This document shows, one piece after another, positions 35,801 through 46,200 of a stretch of 64,000 nucleotides of DNA. How positions within the stretch are numbered: position 1 is the first letter of the stretch; every line of letters begins with the position of its first letter. A model generated the notes under the pieces. It was not told the DNA's origin and searched no databases. It saw only the letters and a program-made list of their open reading frames with translations. The stretch spans positions 42,682,719 to 42,746,718 of the forward strand of contig NC_056033.1 of assembly GCF_004379255.2 (NCBI RefSeq), given 5' to 3'. The position numbers and the translations under genes are program-made. The DNA is from Salvia splendens. Taxonomy: Eukaryota; Streptophyta; Magnoliopsida; Lamiales; Lamiaceae.

Positions 35801-38800
35801 TCTCTCTTCCTGCACAACAATAGAAAAAGCCTTTGATAGTGATGGTAGAGGCACCATAGATAAGATGCTAGATCTGACTTGAGAGAGAGAAGGATTAAGT
35901 CCGATGAGGAAATGCATAATGCAATCTTCCTCTTGAGAAGCTTGCCACCTTCACGCGCTATGGCAGCGACATGTAGAACAAGTGCACCATGCGACCGGCT
36001 GGAAATGCTTAAATTCATCCTATACGATCCTCAGATTAGTGAAGTAGGTGCTAACATCATTCTGACCTTGAGTAAGATTCATGATTTGCTGGCGGAGCTG
36101 ATAAGATCGCGCCGAATCTGATACAGAGAACCGATCGCGCAGATCAGACCAGATCTCATATGCGCTATCCAGATACATCACGCTTGAGCAAATCTGCGGC
36201 GAGATCGAATTCGTAAGCCATGACACAACCATATAAGAAATGTAAAATGTGGTTGATCCGGTGAGAACTTGAGAAACTAGTTGCAAGCTCGGATTATCGC
36301 TTGGATGTAGGTAGTAAGGACTTGAATTATCTTCAAAATGTGGTTGACTGCCGCTTGCATATCCAACATTGCTGTTGCTTGTGTTGCGAGGAGCCATTTT
36401 AGATTCAAAAGAGGAATAAAAAAAGAAGCGGAAGCTATATGATCTTCACTGATACCATATAAGAAATGTAAAATCAAACATGGAGGAATAATTCTCAATA
36501 TAGAGATAAAATGGAGAAAAAGATATTTCTCATTCAACAAAAACTCAAAATTACAAAAGAGGGAAAGCTATCTATTTATAGTTCTATGCAACACACTATA
36601 TGCATGTGCACGAGAACATGCTAACACATGGACTTGATCCTACACAATCAAACCCTTATAACTAACTCTAATGGTCGACTTATTTGCTAGCTCACTCCCA
36701 CGTGTTTCTCTTTATTCTTCACGTTGATCTTCGATGCTGCATTCTTCAATATTGTGCATTCTCATCTATTTATTGTTAGCTGCTGCTAAATCACCGTGCG
36801 ATGTTTATGAGACATTTGCGATTTACTTCGTCTTGGATTTTCTTCATCTTCTAATGATTTTTATCCATCTGATATGACTTAGTACTATTATTGCTGTCTC
36901 TCTATGTAATCATTGTAGATTTCCCCCTTTACATTTCCTTCTGCTGTAGCTCGTTGACTTCATTAGTTCGTTCGATGTGTATTTTCATCTATTTATTGTT
37001 AGCTGTTGCTAAATTGCGATTTACTTCGTCTTGGATTTTCATCATCTTTTAATCCAGTTGCTCTATGTTGGTTGATATGAATTACTCCTATTCCTGTCGC
37101 TCTATGTAATTATTGTAGATTTTCCCTTCTACATTTCATTATGCTGTAACTCGTTTACTTTATTTGTTTGTTCTATATGCATTCTCATCTATTTATTTGT
37201 AACTGCTGCTAAACCACTGTACGATATTTATGCCACATTTACGATTTACTTTGTCTTGGATTTTCGTCTTCTTCTAATGATTTTTATCCATCTGGTATGA
37301 ATTCTAATATCCTGTTGCTCTATATTGGTTGATATTGCTTGTTCTGAGTATCACCTATGACTGAATCGATTTGATATTCAATTGAAAGTTTTGGGCAGTT
37401 TGATATAGTATTGTGGTAAATTCTGATGAAGGTATGAAACTACACCGCCCATAAATTGGGGAGTTCGTATTGTACCAGAGAAGAAGGCATATGTTATTGA
37501 GAGATTTGGGAAGTATTTGAAGACTTTGCCGCCTGGAATTCACTTGCTGGTTCCAATGGTTGACAGAATTGCTTATGTGCATTCACTAAAAGAAGAGGCA
37601 ATTCCTATTCCCGATCAATCTGCTATTACCAAGGACAATGTCAGCATTCTAATTGACGGAGTCCTCTACGTCAAGGCATGTAGGCATACGATTTTGTGTC
37701 TTGTTATTTGACATGCTCATGAACATTATGATCGAGTTTATGAATTCTTCACATTCTATTTCCTTATAAAAAATTGCAGATAGTGGACCCAAAGTTGGCA
37801 TCATATGGGGTTGAGAATCCATTGTTTGCTGTGATTCAGCTTGCGCAGACTACTATGCGAAGTGAGCTAGGTAAGATCACACTTGACAAGACCTTTGAGG
37901 AAAGGGATACTCTCAATGAGAAGATAGTGGTGAGCTATATTGATAACTTGTCTTTATTTTCTGCTTCATTTCTTTAGCAGGAGAATGAGGATCTTTGGCA
38001 TGCCTGTCCTAATGTGATAGTTTATGATATTGGTAATTTTTATTTTGTTTCTTACTGTATCATGTAGTATCATTACTTGTAAAAAATACATTGAACAGCT
38101 GATAACTTATTGTCAACTCTACTACCTTGTTTGTACGTACTCGGTACTACCTTGCAGTTGCACTCATCTATTCTTAAATGTTTTTTAAAGCAAGACCCGG
38201 TGAGCTAGATTAAGTTAGTTATGGGATTTGAATTTACAAGTCAGATCTGTTTCTCATTAATGCAGTTGTGTACTTTTGTATTCATCTGCATATTTTGCAT
38301 ATCACCAAGAACTGGAGTCGTTTTGGCTTGCATCTTACGCACAGTGTACTGACTGTTCTAAATGTGTGTGGTGCAGATTTCCATCAATGAAGCTGCGAGA
38401 AATTGGGGTTTACAATGCCTTCGTTATGAAATAAGTGGGTAGATTTTATTAGAGGAAATATATAAGGTTGTAGTTGCAAATAATCCTTCAAGTTTCTGCT
38501 GCATCTTATTTATTTTCCGGGGTCCTTTTTACCAAATTAGGGGATATATCTCCACCAAGAGGAGTGAAGGCCGCCATGGAGATGCAAGCTGAAGCAGAGC
38601 GCAAGAGGAGAGCTCAGGTTTTAGAATCCGAAGGTACCTTATTGATTTGCAAATTTTCTGGACATGAAATGATTTGGTTTAATTGATTTATTCCAATAAA
38701 TATCTCTGAAAGAGGTAAAAGAAAGTATCACTCTTATATGGCCAATAATGAATAATTGCATGCCAACTCATGGTGTTAGCATGTACCATGTAAGAAATTC

Positions 38801-39814
38801 AAGACGCTTCTTTCAATTCATGAGATTAATTGTCTGATCTTACACAGGAGAAAAGCAGTCAAATATTAATATAGCAGAGGGAAAGAAAACCTCTGTGATC
38901 CTTCAATCTGAAGCTGCGAACATGGACCAGATAAACAGAGCTCGAGGTCAGTTATCTAATTTGTGTTTGTTCTTTTCAGTTGGTCCTACAATTTCGAATG
39001 ATTAGTTACTAAATTGATATTTTTTGCCAAAAAATGAAACAAACTAGGCTTGCTTGACCTTATATGTATTCCTTTAAAAGGAATTTTTTATAATGTTTGG
39101 TCCTTCATGTTAAAAATTTGGTCCCTGAAATATGCTTATCCCTTAAATTTTTGCTATGTCAGGAGAAGCAGAAGCTATCCGTGCTCGAGCACAAGCAACT
39201 GCAGAAGGGATCGCTGTGGTATCAAAAGCCCTCAAGGAACATGGTGGTTTGGAGGTGAAGTTATCTTCTTTACGGACCATTTACACACACCTTGAGACAC
39301 ACATACAAGCATTATCTGGATTGTAAGAAAGTATCCTGCTACGCATGATCGAAATTTCTGGCCTTAATGCATCGCGTTTGCAGGCAGCAAGTTTAAGAGT
39401 TGCCGAGCAATATATTCAGGCATTCGGTCAGCTTGCAAAGAAGGTAACTTCGAAATATCTGTAGCTTAGTGTGATAGTATTAAATCGTCAATTCATCAGT
39501 GAAAACTTTGAAATGAATGTTTTATCGAGTTCATTCTTTCCATACGATTCTTCTAGGGGACAACTATGTTACTACCCTCGGATCACGGGCAACCTGCCAG
39601 CATGATGGCCCAAGCCTTTTCGATATACAAGAACATGATTGGTGATCAGCTTGGTACCCGGCCAACTGAGAGTTCAGGATCGAAAGCTGAAACTGAAGAT
39701 ACTAGTTCACATTTGGAGCTTGATGCCGAGATTACCCCGACATCTAAACCTGAGGGCGACAAGCGCATGAGTGCACCTGTTTTCACACTACAAAGCACGG
39801 AGAACAAGAAGTGA
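32805..39814 (+). CDS. Mitochondrial stomatin-like SPFH protein (AtSLP1-like)
   Basis: Nine exons: 32805-32983, 37432-37675, 37780-37929, 38377-38434, 38541-38633, 38848-38946, 39163-39254, 39384-39443 and 39557-39814; about 410 aa. The N-terminus is Arg/Ser/Ala-rich with no acidic run, fitting a mitochondrial presequence. The SPFH/band-7 domain follows ([82 protein letters not shown]). A coiled-coil ([19 protein letters not shown]) and a C-terminal LPSDHG/AQAFSIY segment complete it. Family members assemble in the inner mitochondrial membrane and scaffold respiratory supercomplexes. Intron 2 (37676-37779) appears to be GC-AG: conserved VLYVK ends at AAG followed by GCATGT. Intron 1 (4.4 kb) holds an antisense Copia and local repeats. 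Confidence 0.94.
33081..36751 (-). mobile_element. Truncated Copia element, antisense in SPFH intron 1
   Basis: The 5' LTR is at 36458-36751 and the truncated 3' LTR at 33081-33297. They share 210 bp that are nearly identical apart from a short AAAAG-type indel and a few substitutions. A perfect 5-bp duplication TTGTG flanks the element (33076-33080 and 36752-36756). Reading the minus strand, the LTR would begin TATTGAAG and end TTCTTATA, non-canonical TA...TA ends. A PBS-like TGGTATCAG follows the 5' LTR directly. Gag, protease, integrase and the start of RT are present. The rest of RT, RNase H, the PPT and the first ~75 bp of the 3' LTR are missing in one deletion. Antisense to the host gene and confined to an intron. 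Confidence 0.9.
33303..36397 (-). pseudogene. Copia gag-pol remnant, disabled
   Basis: Frames on the minus strand encode, in order: gag (from [10 protein letters not shown] at 36397, with [12 protein letters not shown]); a zinc-knuckle-like [13 protein letters not shown] motif; a protease whose catalytic site reads DIGATHH where DSG is expected (about 35250); the GAG-pre-integrase MRLGHPS; and an integrase core with HCDVCGPF and the VERNHQ glutamate. The second integrase catalytic Asp is replaced (IRTNNAPEF where DN is usual). RT begins at [15 protein letters not shown] and ends at EEEIYMN against the LTR, so the YVDD box and RNase H are absent. Several frame breaks separate the parts. It is not functional. 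Confidence 0.88.
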
Positions 39815-40487
39815 AAGAGAGGGCATCGTAGCTTTGAGGTTCCATTCTTAACTCACTGTTTCCTTTTGAGAAAGCTAATGAACTGATAGCTATTTTTTTT
39901 GGCATAAAGTATATTGCAATCATATAATCTTTTAACTAGGCAGTTTTAGAAAAATAATTGGCCATTTTCGATATATATTAATCTTCTCTTAGACATATAA
40001 ATCGTATCTTTTTAAATTTCTTTGTTGATTGGTGATCATATCGATTTTAGTGCATTGTTACTTGCTCGTTGTGACATGCTTGTTCATTGCCAGCTAAATA
40101 GATAATTTAAACACATTTTGGCACTAGTTAGTTTGTCTCACATTTCTATGATGTTCCTCCTTTGTTTTAAGCATTTTCGAGACACTAGAATATTTTCAGG
40201 CGAGATTTCTTCCTCGTAACATGTCGTTTCGATAATTATGTTTGATAGATTATACTTATGATTTATGAAAATAGTAAAAGGTGAAAATAGTGATTTATTT
40301 GACAATCAACCTTTTAAAACAAGTGCTCATTTTCATTTTCTTCTCTTTGTTTATCGGTTGCATTATTATGATGCTATTTACCCTTGTATGCGCTTCACCT
40401 TGTTATTTTTACTTGGGAGAGGAGCGCGGTGAAGTTTGAACTATAGATCTTGTTGCTTAATTATGCACATGTTTAAATTTTTTAATC
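39815..40487. other. 3' flank of the SPFH gene
   Basis: Presumed 3' UTR and AT-rich intergenic DNA. No gene or repeat seen. Confidence 0.45.
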
Positions 40488-40490
40488 TTA

Positions 40491-41107
40491 GAGCATCCAC
40501 AATAGGGGAGCCGTGGCTCCCGGCCGGGGGTTGGCTGGGCCGCGGCTCCCTATTATTGAGGCCACACGGAGCCGCGGCGGGTGGGGAGCCCATGGGCGCG
40601 CTACACAGGCGGCCTGGCCGGGGCATGCGGCGCGGCGCGCTTTTGTGGTGGCCGAGAGCCGCGGCGCCCGCCCAACTTCAATTTTTTTTCAGTTTTTGTG
40701 CTAATTTATGGAAACAAATTTTGGGGAAGATGAAGTGGAGAAGATACAGTATGGAGAGAGAGGGGGACGCTGGTTTTCAAAAAATAATTAATTTGGTATT
40801 AATTTAGCATTAATTTAGGAAATAAATCATCTCTAAAACTAAATCCCAATTAAAATTGGTCAACTTTTTAATCAAGGATTGTGATTTCAATAAATATATT
40901 TACTTCTAATTGTCAACTTTTTTATAATTAATTTATGTTTTTTTTCTAATTATTATAGTCCGATAATTTTTATTCTAGTTAAATTAAAATATAATCAAAA
41001 ATGAAAAAAAATTGTGAGTTGGACTTGTCCACTATTATGGTGGACAAGTTTTTTTTGTGGTCTGGACAAGTTTTTCGGCTTGGCTGCCTCCACCATTGTG
41101 GATGCTT
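40491..41107. mobile_element. Harbinger-type MITE, 617 bp
   Basis: Ends GAGCATCCACAAT and inverse of AAGCATCCACAAT, flanked by TTA on both sides (40488-40490 and 41108-41110). The left third is GC-rich with repeated GGGAGCC/GGCTCCC motifs that can fold, and the right third is AT-rich. No transposase. Open frames across the GC-rich part (40436-40807) look like chance products of composition. Confidence 0.85.
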
Positions 41108-41110
41108 TTA

Positions 41111-41526
41111 TTGGTAAAGCAACAATGGTAATAGTATTTCATTTTTTGTTATTCTTTGCCTTTCTCTGCATTAAATTCCCGTCGCATTCTCTTGGATGCA
41201 TTAGTTCTGGAGTGGTCCAAACGTAAGATTCCATTTTCTTGATTGGTAAAAAAATTGTGAGCTATTTATAGTCACGAACTTTAAGAATGAATTATTGTTA
41301 TTGTAAACGAAAGTTATAAAAAATAATTTTGTTATGAATAGAAGTTATCGTTCCTATGAACGACATGACCATGCCTTTTTCTTGATTTTTTTTGTGTTAA
41401 AAAATTAAGATCAGAGTATCAAAAAGGAGTAATAAATAAGAATATAAAACATTAAATGTAATGAACTTAACGTAGCCTATAACTTTTATATACGCACTAT
41501 GAAGCAAACTAGAATTTCTATACACC
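41111..41526. other. Spacer between two Harbinger elements
   Basis: AT-rich, no gene seen. Confidence 0.5.
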
Positions 41527-41529
41527 TTA

Positions 41530-42557
41530 GGCCATCCACAATAGCGCCTAGCACACCGCTTAGCCGAGCGCCGACGCTAGGCGGTGCGCTAGGCGATCTA
41601 TTGCAACCGCCCAGCCATTTCCGGAATTAAAAACCGCCTAGCGCTCGGTGGTTCCGTGGCGCTAGGCGGTGCGCTGGGCGATCCGCTCGGCGCTATTGTA
41701 GAGTCCGGATCGCCTAGCGCACCGCCTAGCGCGATTTTTTATTTTTTGTCGCCATCAGTTTTGTCGCCAACGGCAACCGGCATGATATGGACTACTACTT
41801 GGCGGATGGGATATACCCTAGGTGGCCCGTCTTTGTGAAGACGATCCGATGTGCATCAGATGAGAGGAAGGCCTATTTTGTGGCACGGCAGGAGTCGGCG
41901 CGCAAGGACGTGGAGCGCGCATTTGGTGTGCTCCAGTCTCGATGGGCGGCAGTTAACGGGCCAACGCGTTTGTGGCATGCCGACTGCATTGCAGATATAA
42001 TGTACGCCTGTATTATCATGCACAACATGATTGTCGAAGATGAAGGTGTACAACTGACTAATTGGGCCAACGATGATAATGAAGCCGGTCCAAGCCACGG
42101 CGTGGCCGCCCCCAACGTACGGAGTGGGGTACCTCACGATGAAGACGACCGCCTCCAAGCACATGCCGACATGCGCCAAACGGAGGCTCATATTCGACTC
42201 CAAAAGGATTTAGTTGAAGAGTTATGGGCGCGGAGGACTGCACGACAGTAGTTTTTTTGTTAATTATGTAATTTTTTTTAATTAATGTACTTTTTAAATT
42301 TTAATAATATTATTGAATTTTCTCGTATATGTCTCGTAAATTAAATTGCGTATTTTGTGTGATTGTTAATTATTTGTTTTATATAATTTTGAGTGATGTG
42401 GCTATTGATGTGGCTGGGCTATTTATGATGTTGTTGGGCTATGGTTGAGTTATTTATGATGTGGCAGGAGGATTTTTAGTGTTGATGATGTGACAAGAGG
42501 AGTTTGTGGTTAGGCTATGACTGGGCTATTGCTGGGCTATTCCTATTGTGGATGGTC
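41530..42557 (+). mobile_element. Harbinger derivative with transposase C-terminus
   Basis: Ends GGCCATCCACAATAGC and inverse of GACCATCCACAATAGG, flanked by TTA (41527-41529 and 42558-42560). The left part is GC-rich with reiterated GCGCTAGGCGGTGCGC-type motifs. It encodes only the C-terminal third of a DDE transposase. The right subterminal region repeats TGGCTGGGCTATT and GATGTGGC motifs. Non-autonomous deletion derivative. Confidence 0.92.
41746..42251 (+). pseudogene. Harbinger (HARBI1-like) transposase, C-terminal part
   Basis: The frame enters from a deletion junction near 41746 and reads ...VANGNRHDMDYYLADGIYPRWPVF, then KAYFVARQESARKDVERAFGVLQSRW, then ADCIADIMYACIIMHNMIVED, to a stop at 42249-42251. 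These are the C-terminal blocks of plant Harbinger nucleases. The segment around ERAFGVL contains the third acidic residue of the DDE triad. The first two catalytic Asp residues and the helix-turn-helix domain have been deleted, so this is a relic. Confidence 0.88.
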
Positions 42558-42715
42558 TTAGCCCAAGTGAGTGGGGGAAGGATCTAAAACAAACCTATGC
42601 CCTTCGATCATATTCTTTGCCGGCCGTTACTTAATTGTCTTATTTGTTATTTCCAATATTCTTATCGTTGACGCCAAAATAATTCATTTTCTTCTACGTA
42701 AACGTCTTAATAAAT

Positions 42716-43173
42716 TGTTATGAGGATTGGGGCAAAACTGCACAATCAGTCAAGCTCGGTGTTAGCCGAGCTTAATCGTGCTCGGTGATTAGCCGAGCTT
42801 GCTGGTGCTCGGTATTAGCCGAACTTAGTCGAGTTCGGTGTTGGCCGTTGTTATTAACTGATGCATAGACAAACGAGAGCCGTCGGATGCGATTAGTTAG
42901 TTAGCTTAAATGACAGCCGTTGGATTTGTTTTGGTTGTTAGATTAGTGTTAGTCAAATAGAGTGAATAACCGAGCTGTGCAAGAGGAGTGAGAGAAAAAG
43001 ATTTTTCATCCATCAGTTTGTAATCTTCCACAAAATTGAATACAAGATTTCCATTAATTCTCCGAGAGTTGTTCTTAGCTTTATTCATTTTCATATCGAG
43101 TGTTTGTTCTTCTTGTTCCGGAATCGATCTTGTTGTGATAGCAAGATTGAGTCGCGTATTTGATAACATTACA
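42716..43173 (+). repeat. 5' LTR of the young Copia
   Basis: 458 bp. Its U3 contains tandem GCTCGGTGTTAGCCGAGCTT-like motifs (about 42755-42850), each a small inverted repeat of AAGCTCGG/CCGAGCTT, followed by GCCGTCGGATGC and GCCGTTGGAT segments. Confidence 0.95.
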
Positions 43174-43220
43174 AATTGGCGCCGTCTGTGGGAAAACGAA
43201 GAAGGACGACGCATTCAACA

Positions 43221-46200
43221 ATGTCTACCACGAAGTTCGACGTTGAGCGGTTCACCGGCGAAAATGATTTCGGCATGTGGAGATTGAAAATGAAAGCTGT
43301 TCTTATGCAGCAAGGAGTCTGGGATTATGTCAAATCCAAGGCGGATGAGGAGGAGATTCAAGGAATGGATGCGGCGAAATCTCAAGAACTGGAATACAAG
43401 GCGTATAGCTCGATTGTCTTGTGCCTCAGCGATAGAGTCTTGAGGGAGGTTCAAAAGGAAGATGATGCCGCAGGAGTTTGGGAGAAGTTAGAGAAAATCT
43501 ATATGGAGAAGTCGATCTCAAATAGATTGCATCTCAAACAAAGGTTATTCAATTTCAAGTTTTCTGACTCCAAGAACTTAGCAGATCAATTAGAAGATTT
43601 TCGCAAGTGCATAGATGATCTTGAGAGTGTGGATGATGCCATGAAAGATGAGGATAAAGCTTTGATGTTATTGAATGCTCTGCCTCAGAGTTTTGAGCAA
43701 TTCAAAGACTCAATACTTCTTGGAAGGGATTCGAAGGTGACTTTAGAGGAGGTATATTCTGCATTAAAGCTGAAGGGAATGCAGAAATCTGTCAGCAAGC
43801 AAATCGATCAAGCTGCTGAAAGCCTTAATGTGAAGACTGCATCAAAGAAACAATTCAAATTCAAGAAACCCTCATCTGATAAATGGAGACCACGGGGTGC
43901 GAAGGAAGGTGATCAGAAGGAGTCAAGAAGTTGTTTTTGGTGTAAGAAACCAGGACACATCAAGCAAAATTGCTTTGCTTGGAAGAAAAGACAAGCTGAA
44001 AATCACAAAGAAGATGGTACAGCAGCTATCACTGAGGAAATTGAAGAGGCAAGAGCTCTCAATGTGGTGGAGGATAGTCCATTATCAAGGCTGTGGATCA
44101 TGGATTCAGGTTGCAGTTTCCATATGTCCTCCAACCTTGACTGGTTCCAAGATTTAAAGGAATCTGAAGGCTCGGTGTTGCTAGGAGATGATCATGTGTG
44201 TGATGTAAGGGGTGTTGGGAACATATGCTTGAGGATGGAAGATGGATCACTGCGAAAGCTTACTGATGTAAGGTACATCCCATCCATCAAGAGAAATTTG
44301 ATCTCATTGGGACTTCTTGAGAAGATAGGTTATAGATTGACCCTTTATGGTGGAGAAATGCTTGTTACAAAGGATGGCCAGATGATTATGAGAGCTATCA
44401 GAAGTAATGTACTCTATTATCTACAAGCTGAGCCTATTGATGGTTCTGCAAATTCAACTCAACAAACCATCAATTGGCATACAAGGCTCGGGCATGTAGG
44501 AGTTGCTGGGATGATGCAGTTGGTGAAACAAGGCATAATTCAGATGTCTGAGTCTGATGTACAAAGACACATTGGATCTTGTGAGGAGTGCATACTTGGT
44601 AAGAGCAAAAAACTGCCATATGGAGTGGGCAAGCACACATCGAAAGAGCTTCTCCAATATGTTCACAGTGACATATGGGGACCTGCACCAGTGAATAGCC
44701 TTGGAGGAGGCAGGTATTTCTTATCCTTTGTTGATGATTTTTCAAGGAAGGTTTGGATAGTAATAATGAAAGACAAGTCAGAAACATTCCAGAGGTTTCA
44801 AGAATGGTGTGTAGGTGTTGAGTTGGAGAAAGGAAAGCCATTGAGGTGTCTTAGGACTGACAACGGGCTTGAGTTCTTGTCCCATGAATTTGATGGATTC
44901 TGTAAAGATAAGGGGATAAAGAGGCACAGAACAGTCCCTCACAACCCACAACAAAATGGGGTTGCTGAGAGGATCAATAGAACCATTCTTGAAAGGGTGA
45001 GGTGCATGTTAATAGCGTCTGGAATGTCTAAACCATTTTGGGGTGAAGCAGCCTCTACTGCTGTTGTTTTGATCAATAAATGTCCTTCAGCTGCCATTGA
45101 AAATCAGACCCCAGACAGCAAATGGTATGGATCTTATGGGGATTATTCAAAACTGAGGCCATTTGGGTGTAGAGCTTATGCTCACATAAAGCAAGGTAAA
45201 TTGGAACCTAGAGCTCTCAGGTGTGTAATGATTGGGTATCAGATGGGAGTCAGTGGGTACAGGCTGTGGTGCTGTGAGGAAGGAAACAAGAAAGTGGTGG
45301 TTAGCAGAGATGTGATCTTCAAAGAATCTGAAATGCCTTTCCTCAACAAGGATAATCAGAAAGTTCATTTTGAGGTGGAGAACCAGAGAGTAACTACAGA
45401 TGTAACTCAGACTGATCTAAATGCTACATCTGATGTCAGTGGTGGTGGAGCTTCTGGAATGCAAGCTGAAATCAGAACACCAGAGAGAGTGATTGCTAGA
45501 AACAGAGCAAAGAGGAATATTAAGCTCCCTTCTAGATTTAATGATTATGACATGATGCACTATGCACTGGCAGTGGCTGAACAGATGGATTACCATGAAC
45601 CTTCATCTTATAAAGAAGCAATCAGAAGCCCTGAAAAGGATCAGTGGTTGTTAGCTATGCAAGAGGAGATTGATAGCTTGTATAAAAACCACACATGGAT
45701 CTTGGTACTGAGGCCTACTGATCAGAAAACAGTAGGGTGCAAATGGATTTACAAAAAGAAGGTTGAGGCCTTCAACAACAACCATATCAGGTTCAAAGCA
45801 AGGTTGGTGGCTAAGGGGTTCACACAGAGGGAGGGTGTGGATTACAATGAAATTTTCTCACCTGTTGTCAAACACAGCTCCATCAGGCTATTACTTGCTA
45901 TAGTTGCTCAAAGAGATTGGGAATTGCAACAACTTGATGTTAAAACTGCTTTTCTCCATGGTGAACTTGAAGAAAAAATATACATGGAGCAACCACCTGG
46001 TTTTGTGAAGCCAGGAGATGAAAAGAAAGTGTGTTTGCTAAAAAGAAGTCTCTATGGTCTCAAACAAAGCTCAAGGCAGTGGTACCTGAGGTTCAATGTG
46101 TTCATGCAGAAGATTGGGTTTGAAAAATCTTTGTATGATCACTGTGTGTTCATCAAGAGAAGAGGTGGAGTTGCTGTAGCATATCTACTGTTATATGTAG

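Larger units (their letters stand above)
33010..37330 (+). repeat. Three diverged ~200-bp repeats in SPFH intron 1
   Basis: Three copies of a unit with CTCTATGTAATTATTGTAGATTT, GCTGTAGCTCGTT, CATCTATTTATTGTTAGCTG and TTACTTCGTCTTGGATTTTC occur in this intron. They lie at about 33010-33080 continuing at 36757-36895, at 36896-37090, and at 37100-37330. The first copy is split by the Copia insertion; the other two show what the unsplit sequence looked like, which helps to place the insertion site. Confidence 0.75.

Noticed and set aside
40436..40807. 123-codon frame in a GC-rich stretch
   Set aside because: It lies within the Harbinger MITE, crosses its left end and has no protein-like features beyond composition.
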